From contig NC_081336.1 in assembly GCF_022539665.2 (NCBI RefSeq), positions 5,100,221-5,164,220 of the forward strand: a stretch of DNA of 64,000 nucleotides, written 5' to 3'. Shown one piece after another: positions 12,130-22,089 of the stretch. The notes under the pieces were generated by a model. It was not told the DNA's origin. It did no database searches and was given only the letters and a program-made list of their open reading frames with translations. The stretch is from Daphnia carinata (taxonomy: Eukaryota > Arthropoda > Branchiopoda > Diplostraca > Daphniidae). Each line of letters opens with the position of its first letter. The first letter of the stretch is position 1. The position numbers and the translations under genes are program-made.

Positions 12130-12740
12130 AGGGTATGTATGTGCTATAATCTTTTTGTTTAAGGAAGGCAAGCCAGCATATGCCATCCAATTTCAGGGGA
12201 AAAGCAGGACTCTGATAAAATGAAAACTCAACTTAAACGGAAGTTAGATAAGTGGGAGAAGAAGAAACTAAACAAACAAAGGAAAAATAACAGATGCCAA
12301 GGTAAACTTTGATTTCGACAAAAAAAAATAGACCTTCAACTAATTTTACTTTTCTGTATTTTAACAGATAAAAGAATACTAAGCGCAATAGGTTAAAAAA
12401 AATGTGGAATTGATTGCGAGCTTGATAAACCAATTAGGAAAGAGAATAAAATCAACATCACAAACGAGAAAGAAGTTGGTTGAACGCATCGAAGAACAAG
12501 AAAAGAGAAAGGAACAACAACAGAAAAGGGATAAATCAACATTAAGAAAACGAAAAATGAAAGGAAAGCATAAACTGAATAAACTAGCGAAAAAAAAACA
12601 AACTTATCGTATGAATTGCCGATATTGACATGGATGAGCTGCCTCGTGTTCCATTATTTACAAGCCGTGCCATGATAGTTTTGTATAACAATACACTGGC
12701 ATGCCTTCCATGATCCGAGCGGAACTCATTATTTTCGTTC
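12130..12740 (+). pseudogene. Lysine-rich cargo gene fragment (copy in MULE-1)
   Basis: It resembles the right-arm cargo of the palindromic element at about 31,990-32,880 along most of its length: the segment 'cttaaacggaagttag', an intron-like part ending ATTTTAACAG, the charged segment ERIEEQEKRKEQQQKR and a tail ending 'ccttccatgatc'. The central acidic part of the gene (the region with SSTSGLSEF in other copies) is deleted. Function is unknown. The product would be a highly basic coiled-coil-like segment. Confidence 0.7.
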
Positions 12741-13189
12741 TTGCCACGTAGGTCTCTATTTATGGTTTTGCGGCATATATTTTTTTATTAAAAAATGTGC
12801 TTGTCTTAAATAATATATATATAATTTTTTTATTATTTATCAGTGTATTAAGGAGTACTTAGGGGAAAGCATGCCCCTCGTCTCCGGGAATTCGCATGGA
12901 ATAAGGATATCAGCCAGGGGGGAGGGCGATACTAGGACTGGAAACGCCACTAACGAAAGGTCAAGGGCAAAAAATCAAACACTGTGTAAAAATTAACATA
13001 ACTTTCATACATGAGCTGTGTAAAGCAATAGATAATGCGTGTAATCGTGCAAAAAAAATACAAATATGAATTCAAACAAAAAAGTTATGATGGACTGATT
13101 ACACGAGCAATTGATAACGTGGTTTGGAGTGCGGAAAACTACATAAGCCGTCCGGTTCTTCCTTTATAACAGCGGGCTTTAGGGCTATT

Positions 13190-13370
13190 TCCCAAGGAGA
13201 AATAGGACCATTACTATGGAGAAATAGGACCTTTATGAGGGAGAAATAGGACCCTTCAAAATATGATTGATGATTGGGTCCTAATTCTCCGGGTCCTATT
13301 TCTCCAGGTCCTATTTTGGGGTCCTAAATCTCCGGGTCCTATTTCTCCAGGTCCTATTTGTCCGGCAATC
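13190..13370. repeat. MULE-1 right terminal inverted repeat
   Basis: Reverse complement of 8,885-9,062 with the same unit order, including the variant units ending GGAGATTTAGGACC and the spacer with 'ttgaagggtcc'. Its outermost bases are CCGGCAATC, before the duplicated CGTTTCTCC. Confidence 0.85.
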
Positions 13371-14080
13371 CGTTTCTCCTAAATGGGCTCGCTTCTCTGT
13401 TTTTTGAAAAACTCCGGTCTCTACTGCGTGAATAACTTGACTCTCTGCTGCGGTCTAAGGTGTCTCGGAAACGGACTCTGCCTGAGTACTGTGCTCTGGG
13501 ATAACCTGGTCTACCTTGTCGTATGTTCGACTGCCGTCCGTGGCTGCTGTAACGGTCGGTGGCTGCTATCTGTACACTGCTTTCCTGTGATGGTTCACGA
13601 TCTTTATTAAAACATTCTTACTCTAATAATCTCTGGCTAAGTTGTTCTAGTTCAGTTTTTTGTTTAGACAATTCGTGAACTTATTCTTTCTCGCGGTCTA
13701 TAATTCCTGCAATTACTGCCGTTATTTCTTTGTCTTCATTATTTTCCTTTTCGTGCAATATCTGTTCTGATATGAACAGTTGTTTTCAAAGCGAATCGAA
13801 GTCGTCGGATTTTTCTGGCATTCTGAGGTATAGCTCCGTTTTTACTTTGGGTAGAATCCCTTGAAGTAATATTTTTATCTTTGTCGTATCTCTCATCTTC
13901 TTCACTTTATTAAATAGTTGATCTTCTATTATGGTTTTGTCGTGGTCGAGTTTTTCCTCCTTTCCCTCTATGGTGTCGTATAGTCTGTTTAATCTGGATA
14001 CGAAAGCTCTGCAATTTTCTTCTGGTTTCTGTTTTAACTTCATTAGTTTTTTCTTCGATGGCTGTATGCCACGCGCCATA
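13371..14080 (-). pseudogene. gag: gag capsid/nucleocapsid part of Gypsy-1 beyond the insertion
   Basis: The clearest frame is 14,079 to 13,786, helical and Lys/Glu-rich (contains NCRAFVSRLNRLYDTIEG), resembling the C-terminal capsid region of the second Gypsy element at about 36.1 kb. Toward 13,380 it continues as a charged coil and then an Arg/Ser-rich basic segment, broken by several stops. The N-terminal half of capsid, the start codon and any 5' LTR are missing. Confidence 0.65.
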
Positions 14081-15507
14081 CCCAGCTCCGTGCCATAGAG
14101 GCACTGCGCTAAACATACTCAGAGCGGCTCCTATTCAATAGGTGGTGACGTAGTGTATACACTACGCGTCGCACCTACGTCAAGGATAGCTAGGCTACCG
14201 CCAAGTGTACATGAAAGTGTATATTGACTCATTACAAACTACAATTAATTTTAATGTTTAACAATAAGATTGCCGGTTATTTTATAAAATCTGGCAATGC
14301 AAGAAAAATAAAGAATAAAAATAATAAGTTATTAATATGAATGATGTATAAATAATAAATAATATATATGAAACGAAAAAACAAAAAGTACATCGGCGAA
14401 TTCGATTTTCGGAATAAGAACACCCTATTGCACCTTATACCTTTTTACCAATTCATAAAAACAAGATTTAGTTTTCATCTTGTTAAGTGCCTCAACTAAC
14501 CTTTTTGGTGTCTATGATAACGTACAATTTTCGATATGGAAAACGATGAAAAAATAGTTTACATAGAAATCGGTGATATCCACGATAAACGCACATCAGC
14601 AATTAATAACATACAGAGGCAGCATACAAATCGCTCTATCAGTTCATCGTCGATGCGGATGTTAATTACCGACCTCAGCGTAAATGTCGAAATCATGTTC
14701 CAAATGCTATGCTATAAGCAATCTTATAGTTCCAATCACTATCCGCTGGCCCCCTAGACATTGTTTATTGTAAAAAAAATGAATAACTGGAAGAGTTAGT
14801 ATTTAGGAATAATTTGTAATGTGAAAATAATGTGCAAGAAGGCTACATGTGTAAGGAAATTAGCGGAGGTATTAAAAATTCCAATATTTACATCAAGTGT
14901 GAAGCAGTACATGAAAAAATACAACGAATATAATGAAACCCGTCGTCGACACATTGGACATTTTGTAAGGCGGAAAAATCTTTGACTAGTATATTTGCTA
15001 AAACCCCTTACGTTATTCTGAAGTAAATCATCATAAGGATTATAATGACGGTAAATTGGACATATTTTTTTTCGTTTCCGCATTTTACGGTTTTTCTGCT
15101 GATACGAAGAACCTGTGCTTGGGTCTAACTGATTTTTATTAACTTTTTCGTCTACATATCGCAAGAGAGAGGCGAAAAAGTAGGAAGGTTCAGTCAAAAT
15201 TGATTCAAAATTCAAAAGGATTCAGTGAAATCTACAAATGGGATCAGTAGAACGACCTATACGAACAAGGAATCTAACTACTAATCTAACTAACATAGAA
15301 CCATCAATCTAACTATATATATTAATGGCAACAACCCGTACCCTGAAACGTCATCAGAATAAACTGACGATATGAAATCTATAAGAAGACCGGCGTAATA
15401 TATTGCTATTCATAGCATAGACGAGGCAAAAGAGATACTATTACGAAGAAACAAACCAACCAATTACAAATAGGTCTGAAAAATTCCTAAACATATGGAA
15501 TAGGATA
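14081..15507. other. Unassigned stretch between gag truncation and right MITE
   Basis: No convincing gene. A perfect 18-bp palindrome CGTAGTGTATACACTACG lies at 14,149-14,166. Frames at 14,536-14,757 (plus) and 15,215-14,796 (minus) are open but have no recognisable domain. The rest is A+T-rich. No LTR or primer-binding site for Gypsy-1 was recognised. Confidence 0.5.
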
Positions 15508-16302
15508 AAGTGCCGGTCTAGTTATAGAACCGGCCTGTGCGCGGTTCTAGAACTGAATGGTTCTATAACCGAGCAGCCGATCTCAGAGCCACCTATCGTC
15601 AATTCTTTCATCACACAGATTTTGACAGTATGTGAATGTAAAAGCAAATAGCACAGGGGTAGTGTTGATCTCTATGCAACTACCCAGAATAGGGGGAAGG
15701 GGGTTCTCATATTAGAATTTAATGCCTCAACCATTTCTGCATTATTTTACCAACAATAGGGTTCGACCACAAAGAGGATGCCCCATCAACGATTCGTCAT
15801 TATATTAGATACAGTGCCGGTCCACTTCTAGAAACCCTTTGCTATGGAACCGGCTTGGTTACCGAACCGATTTTTCTTTGCCGTGTTTCAGCGCCCATAA
15901 TTAATAAATGGAAAAAAACAAAACGACACGACGAGCAAAACGACACGAAAGGTGTCGTTTTGTAATAAGGTTATTTAAAAATTCGGATAACATTAAAAGG
16001 CAAAGAGAAAAGTAGCACAATAAGTCATTTTGTTCTATTGTTTTCCGCCTGAATTCGTTTGGAAGGCTATTATTTTACGTAAAGTCCGAAACCAATTTGT
16101 ACTATTGTCTAAAATTGCTAAAACCAATTTCAATAACATGTGCTTGTACGTTTTAAAGTACGTAATCCGTTCATTCCGATCAAAAAATATGGATTTAGTT
16201 CAAAATCCAGCCAATGGCGGCGTTGAAGCACGGCAAGGAAAAATCGGTTCGATAACCGAGCCGGTTCTATAGCTAAGCGGTTCTATAAGCGAACCGGCAC
16301 TG
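15508..16302. repeat. Right copy of composite Tc1/mariner-like MITE, inverted relative to 1-719
   Basis: The unit starts AAGTGCCGG after TA (15,506-15,507) and ends CCGGCACTG before TA (16,303-16,304), which fits a TA target duplication. Inside it, 15,808-16,302 is a 495-bp sub-element with its own roughly 90-bp terminal inverted repeats. These hold repeated GAACCG and GGTTC blocks and the 'ctttgccgtgtttcagcgcc' segment. It lies about 14.8 kb from the inverted copy at 1-719 and brackets the Gypsy element. No transposase is encoded. Confidence 0.75.
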
Positions 16303-17935
16303 TATTTTAAATCAAACGAATTCATTCACCTACGATTTCCTAATAACCACAAAAAAAATCTAAATACTTTGTGTAAACTGATCACCTAAAACACAGCAAG
16401 AACATAAAGACAACCAGAAGAAAATAAGAAAACACATACACCGTCAAGTCAAACGGAGAATACTGTATTGCGATGGCGAGGACCAATAAGGCTAAGGAAA
16501 TCATATCATACCAAAAATAGAAAGCAAACCACGAGAAACCGATTAGGAAAAAGACAGAAGCATATAATGAAAACGCTTCCATCTTCATTCCCCACGTTCT
16601 CGGCTCTCTGTGTAAAAAATATAACACTTTTCAAGAATACCTGTTAACTTATATGGTGACAGCAACATGCAGGCTGGCCCAACGGGCTGTAAGAGGTACG
16701 CTATAAGAAATGCCAACCCCTCAACTTCTTAACAGAACAAATCACGCTACGACAGGATCAGCCAGCAACGCAATAGAAGTATTTCAAATTCCTAAAAACT
16801 ACCATGCAAGATAGCCCATTTGTCATAAATTAAGGAAATATTATACGAGGAGAAAGAACCACAAATTACTCCAATTTCTAATTTTACAGAAATGAGGAAG
16901 CAACATAGAATTTTATTCAACGAACACCGAAGCATTAAGTTAACAAAAGACTTTTTTTGGGGCTGGTTGGGACAGCAAATGTGCCTGAAATTGAACAGTA
17001 GTGGGTGGTTGGGAGCAAACTTCTTTAAAAAAAAGAGTATATTTAGTAGTGATTTTTTATTAAACTAGTATCCTACTGATTTATTACAATTTTTTAAATG
17101 TATTTTATGAGTATAAACTTAGGGTGTCCCACATCACCCACCCTGGTGTCCCAATTCACCCAAACATAGCTCCTCCCTCAAATTTTTCAAAACTTTAAAA
17201 ATCTGTAAAACGTAAATTATTTATTATAAAACGGAAAAAAAACACGACAGCAAAAATATAAAAGTCAAAAATAAAACACGAGCCGCCTTTACGATAACAA
17301 TTGCCCAACTGAAATGAAATCGGTATCAAGCCAAAACGGTCGATTCCAAAAGAAGTTCAGGGATTGCTGAGACATGTTGCAAAATGACATGCCGGCGGAT
17401 AGAAACGAACGAAAATGGGTTTAACACGTTGTGTTAACTAGCGATTGGATTGCCCGTGCACTCACTAACAATAAGGAAACAAAAAACCATAAACGGGTTC
17501 GCTGCCCGTCTATCAGTAGGAATTTCGGGAGCAGAAAAAAACAACAATTGACCACAAACAATTAAGTCCACGAGGCTCGTGAAAAACAAAAACTTTACGT
17601 GGTCGATGGCGGCGTATATCGCAGGACCCTAAAACGGTGGTTGCGATGTCGACAAAACTATAATCAAGAAAAGATTGTCACGAGGCGATAAACGAGAGAG
17701 GTGGAGACCCACAGGTCGAAACGTTTGTCTACAACATCGGTAACACAAGTGATCGAAAAAGTGGTCGAAATTCCGCCGAGCTCAATTTGCTGACCCTTCC
17801 GTCTCCTCATGCTTTGCCTCCGTCGCATGTGTTGTCAAATGGCTCAGGGTGGGGGGGGGGGGGGGGCGGGAGGGACTGGCGTGAATGCCAGCTGCTATCT
17901 GGAGCATGAAGGTTTTTCTCTAATTCGAATTTGGT
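16303..17935. other. Unassigned stretch with a hydrophobic ORF and a poly-G run
   Basis: A minus-strand frame at 16,627-16,382 encodes 81 mostly hydrophobic residues with two or three possible membrane spans; no family is recognised and it may be chance. Near 17,127-17,163 'ggtgtccca' is repeated with 'caccca'. A run of about 22 G interrupted by a C lies near 17,850-17,872. Nothing else is called. Confidence 0.45.
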
Positions 17936-17939
17936 GCTG

Positions 17940-19340
17940 GAACTCCCAAGTAAGCTATTAGAAGACCTGAAATCAGGCAAACAAATTTATAGCATCTCAT
18001 TCGCCTGGGGACAATAAAAATGTACAATAGACAACCGATAGCAGTTGAAGAAGGTTGAAAAATAATGATAAAGAAAGTAACGGGCTACATAGCCTACATC
18101 CAGAGAACCATAAACCAGTATACCCCCTCAATTGATTCAAAAATGATGACCCACTTCTACACAGATCCGAGGTCGAATACATAGGCCGTCAAACAAAACA
18201 CCCCCAACATAGTAAATTTGCATCAGTGATGAAGAGGCAGATTGTTCAATCGCAGTTACCTTTTGGGGATATTCATCACAGTGGAACTCGAATCAGGAAA
18301 TGAACCTACTCATTTCCCAGGAAGCCCACCTTTGTATCAGGTTACGAGACTGTTAATGGAAATGGAACTGGGGAACGCAGGAAAAATAAGAACACCAATA
18401 AGATCAGGCAGTGGATCTATGAAGACATATATATTAACCAAGAAATGACAGAAAACTTTCCCAACACGACGCTGACCGAAATCCAAGAATTTGATCAAGA
18501 ACAACAAACACCAGTTACAACTATAATTAATTTACCATCATTAAGGGCTGTTCTTAAAATTAATTACGTCAACGGAAAGATTATCTGGGAGTATTGTATG
18601 GGGAATAAAATTGGGAACCACCACATGAAAAATTTCTAGCACAACACGCATTAAGGGAACAATTCTAAAAATTTCGGCGCTAATTGGATAAGATAACAGC
18701 AAATTTTAAAAACACTTGTAGAAAGCCACGAACCCCTGATACATCCCAAACCACGTAGCAAATGGCAACAGAACAACAGAGCCAGGCGTTTGAATATACG
18801 TCGGATTTCAACATAACAGCAACCAACACTACGTTTTGCATAACATCCAACACAACAATGCTAGTCGTTTAGGAATATGCTAGTACAAGCCCAATTTGGG
18901 GCACTTTCGAGTACCTCGGAAATATCATGGCAACACACAGGACTGGCCTCTATTCGGTGGTATCATACAGGAAGTAACTCACACTGAAAATAGGACGTCT
19001 GAGGCTGGAGCATTGCCACGACTCAAGTCGAAACCAACATACAGATTCGAGTATCAAAACCCCCGCCAAATACCGACACTATCAAGCAGCCCCCATAACA
19101 TATCACACCACGCCAGTCTTTACACGGGAAAACATTCCCGTCTTATACAAGGAGCCGCTAATACTAGGAGAGAGAAACCGAGAACCTGTTTAAAGTTAAA
19201 CACTAGAAAAACTAGCCACACCCACGTCCACAGCCCCAAAACTTACTACAACTGCAAGTACTACGGTAACCACATTACCAACTGTAAAGGAGTGTACGGC
19301 GTTGTCATTTTGCCTCCAATACGGAAAAATAGAACTAAAT
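17940..19340 (+). pseudogene. Fossil env gene related to Gypsy-1 env
   Basis: The plus strand holds scattered blocks matching the middle of the Gypsy-1 env frame in the same order. They are a GKQIYSISFAWG block (about 17,975), an RQW motif followed by ENFPNTTLTEIQEF (about 18,410-18,500), VTTIINLP then GKIIWEY, an IWGTFEYLG block (about 18,890) and FEYQNPRQIPTL (about 19,055). Many stops and shifts separate them. It is the opposite orientation to Gypsy-1 and clearly older. The Thr-rich stalk and membrane region are not recognisable. Confidence 0.75.
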
Positions 19341-19760
19341 GAGGCGTTGTAACTCACCCAGGTGAACACAAGACAATTCGTATTTAATAGAAAAATCGTG
19401 TATTAAGACATCACAAGTACCTAGCCGAACAAAATAGTTTGGATGGTAAAAGAGCCTACAAACTTCTCATCACTACTTGGGCATACGATAATAAGAGGCA
19501 ACTCAGACAGGTGTTGAAATATTACAAAGAAGGAAAATTTACTCTTTAACTGGCGAGAATGAGGTGGCGGCTCGAAGGGGGATGCTGAAGAGGTCTACAC
19601 AGAACAGAACAGCACACGAATATGGAACACGCAACTTAACAGAGAGTGTCCAGCTACACAAGATGAGCTCTGAGTGATCGACTGCCTCTTGGAAGATGCC
19701 TATGGCTTCTTATATATTAGCCATGGATCGTGGGAGCCATAACGGACAGTGTTAAGGGAT
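19341..19760. other. No gene seen
   Basis: About 420 bp after the env fossil with no supported frame. It could be the decayed 3' end of that retroelement. Confidence 0.5.
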
Positions 19761-20224
19761 TAAAACAAGCAAAGCGAAAAACATATATTTCTCATATTAC
19801 ATTTAAAGAAGCTAAAGTAGTTCAATAAACAAAAATTGTGAAAAGTGAACTTTATTTAACGGGATATGAGCAATAGATAAATACTAAGATAATCCGAAAT
19901 AAGATTGCTACCGAATAAATAATCAAAGATTAACTAGCGTACATACGCTAACTTTGTTTCATATCGGCAAACCTTATAGAAGGTCACGGTTTCGGCAACC
20001 TTTGTACATTTCAGCTTTCACGGAATAGGAGGTGGGAAATACGTTTTGGAAACAAATTAAAGTTTGTAGGAACATAGAAATTAAGCGGAGAAAAAGGCCC
20101 AATCGAAGGAGAAAAAGGCCCACTTTTCAATTTGGAAAAAAGTGGGCCTTTTTCGTGTGGGCCTTTTTCTTATGGGCCTTTTTCGTCTGGGCCTTATTCG
20201 TCTGGGCCTTTTTCTCCGCCAATC
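19761..20224. repeat. Solo terminus of the MULE-2 family
   Basis: It matches the outer right part of the palindromic element (about 33,517-33,986) over its whole length, at roughly 80-85 percent by eye. It ends with the same block of inverted GGAGAAAAAGGCCC units and the outer bases GCCAATC. No partner terminus lies nearby, so it is a remnant of a larger element that was mostly deleted or invaded. Confidence 0.8.
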
Positions 20225-20559
20225 GTAATGAACCATTAAGCTTGAATAGTTGTGTCTCATTAACGTTCTTCCCTCATTCGAATAATTGTGTAATCTTGCA
20301 CCGGCCTTTAAATAAATTGTTCGCCAAACATTGTGATTTTCAGTCATATCTCTGTATCCACGTCCATCGAGCATCTTCAGCAAGAGACAACCCATCATAA
20401 GGTGCCACCTCCCGTCAAATGCCCTCACCTATACCGTGGACGATCCAGCCACCACGAGCAACCTATCTCCGATGTACGTACCATTCAATATTACCTTTGC
20501 TCCCTCCCTCGGAGTTCTTTTCATATTCGGGTAGCCGACGTAACTGGCTGACGGATTCT

Positions 20560-21470
20560 AACAAAAACCCCTTTGTGTGCCACGAAAAACCGACAGATCA
20601 AAATATTCATCACCTATTCTGTGTGCATTAAATTCTGTTGATATTCCAACGTAAGCAATTAAACCAGACGCGTCAGACGTGACAGGATAGATTATTGCAA
20701 TATTTCCAATAAGTACGCAGTTTAAGCTCCTAATTATCATTCAGGTAGTGATGAACTGGTAGTTGAAACACGCAAAATGCGTAACATAGCTGGGGGTAAA
20801 AAAGGTAGAGTCGTTATCCCTGCACGAGATGAGTCCCCCGCTCCTTTGACAGCACTATGGCCGTGGAAAACCAATCACGAGGAGAAATGCACTTTGAAAG
20901 GTACTGTCATGCGTAGTTGATAAGGCGAGGAACTCATAAAACAGTATAAAATGAAGCTGCAAAACTTCAACGCCTTTCCCTGAGTTCCCCAAATGTCAGG
21001 AGAAATGGCGCCCTTCAAAAAATTGTAGAAGTTACACACTCATTCGTTATCTTCATCACTTGATTAGGTATATCCCCTTTCCTACCATAAGCGCCATGCT
21101 AAAACGGGTGTTTTCTAAAATCTAAATAACATACGTTGAGCCAGTTGAGCGAAATCACCGATAAAACGACGGTAGTAAGATGCAAGACCGAGAAATCCTT
21201 GCAACGATGTAAAATTTGTCACAAGCATTATAGTCAATGCGTGAACCTCTGGGCGGATACTTTCTGCGTCAATCACATGTCCCTAACGAGACACCATGGT
21301 TGCCCCAAAAACAGATTTCTCCGGTATTCAGTGTCAAATTAGCGCTCTCAATGGCTGTCAAAGCTAGCTATAAACGTACCAAGCGTTCTTCGAACGACCT
21401 ACCAAGCACCACGGCGTCATTCAAGTACACCAAACATATGCAGCACTCGCCCTTAGTGTGCGAACACTAA
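20560..21470 (-). pseudogene. Degenerate Gypsy-type pol fragment (RT to RNase H)
   Basis: On the minus strand, in order: a mutated catalytic block VYLNDAVV (normally YLDD, about 21,435), SANLTLN and SLGHVIDA, then LQGFLGLASYYRRFI (about 21,180) and FAQLAQ, which are standard RT-connection motifs of Ty3/Gypsy elements. Further on, IYPVTSDASG (about 20,690) fits the start of RNase H. Frameshifts and about 350 bp of unalignable sequence lie between. It is a different lineage from Gypsy-1. Confidence 0.7.
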
Positions 21471-21644
21471 GGGTTTTGGAGACTATTATGAATAGGTCTT
21501 ATGGCGGTAGGTGCCTAGCGCAAATGGAAATACAGGACAATAAAAATTCATATTTTATTCATGCGAGGAGATATTTCCCAGACCCCACGATTACTCTATT
21601 AAATAGGGTATTCGTTAAATCAAATCCCCTTTTAGTAATATTAC

Positions 21645-21800
21645 TGGCGTGTGGACGTTTGCCCCCTTCGGCAAATGCCCCCAAGGAAGGTGGACGATTG
21701 CCCCCCCCCCCGCACGCCATAACAGTTGCCCCCCTCCCTAACTGTTGCTTCCTAACAACAACAAATGCCTCCTCTCCTCTGTGAACCATAGCCCCTATCA
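21645..21800. repeat. Short C-rich irregular repeat
   Basis: 'gttgcccccc', 'tgcccccttc' and 'aatgcccccaagg' recur four to five times within about 150 bp in an irregular array. No coding meaning is seen. Confidence 0.5.
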
Positions 21801-22089
21801 AGTAAGTATTGGAAATTGAGAAATATATCGGCCTTTAATTTTCAATACAAATTAAGATAATGTTTGTTTTACAATTGTGTTTAAAGAAAAACAGAGAATC
21901 AGGGGGATGTAAAAGATAGTGGAAGTTGCGGATTTCGGCGAGTTCGGCGGCTATGTCTAGTTATTGGTGAATCGCCATCATCGGAAAGGTGATGAAGCAG
22001 TCTTCCAACGCGAGGTGAGTGGCGACGTGCGGCTGAAAAGGACGTTTCCTTTGTTGAACTGGCCGTGACAACAGGCATGGGAGTAGGGT

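Larger units (their letters stand above)
8885..13370. mobile_element. MULE-1: Mutator-like Pack-MULE element with 9-bp target duplication
   Basis: Both ends carry about 180-bp inverted repeats built from tandem and inverted copies of GGAGAAATAGGACC. The outer ends read GGTAGCCGGAGAAATAGG on the left and GATTGCCGGACAAATAGG on the right, inverted. CGTTTCTCC occurs directly before (8,876-8,884) and directly after (13,371-13,379). A 9-bp target duplication is characteristic of the Mutator/MULE superfamily. Removing the insert rejoins gag of Gypsy-1. Inside are an unidentified spliced-looking ORF, a captured rhinoceros/JADE-type fragment, a GGACGTCC-rich repeat and part of a lysine-rich cargo gene. 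No transposase is present, so it is non-autonomous. Confidence 0.85.
958..14080 (-). mobile_element. Gypsy-1: degenerate Ty3/Gypsy retroelement with env, interrupted by a Mutator-like element
   Basis: The order on the minus strand is gag, protease, reverse transcriptase, RNase H, integrase, then an env-like gene. This is the layout of env-bearing Ty3/Gypsy (errantivirus-like) elements. About 4.5 kb of it (8,885-13,370) is a later insertion. No flanking LTRs are visible: the gag end is truncated inside the capsid region near 14,080, and the env end runs into a T-rich tract. Pol has at least two in-frame stops plus one between protease and RT, and env has a homopolymer frameshift and an internal duplication. 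The copy looks inactive. Confidence 0.85.

Noticed and set aside
1-16302. Maverick/Polinton or other giant DNA transposon, suggested by long inverted ends around an integrase and protease
   Set aside because: The integrase, protease, RT and gag belong to a normal Gypsy order; no DNA polymerase B, ATPase or capsid genes are present, and the inverted ends are MITEs.
20032-20428. Open frames with repeated WAFF or RRKRP units
   Set aside because: They translate the terminal GGAGAAAAAGGCCC units of a MULE terminus; the repetition is DNA structure, not a repeat protein.
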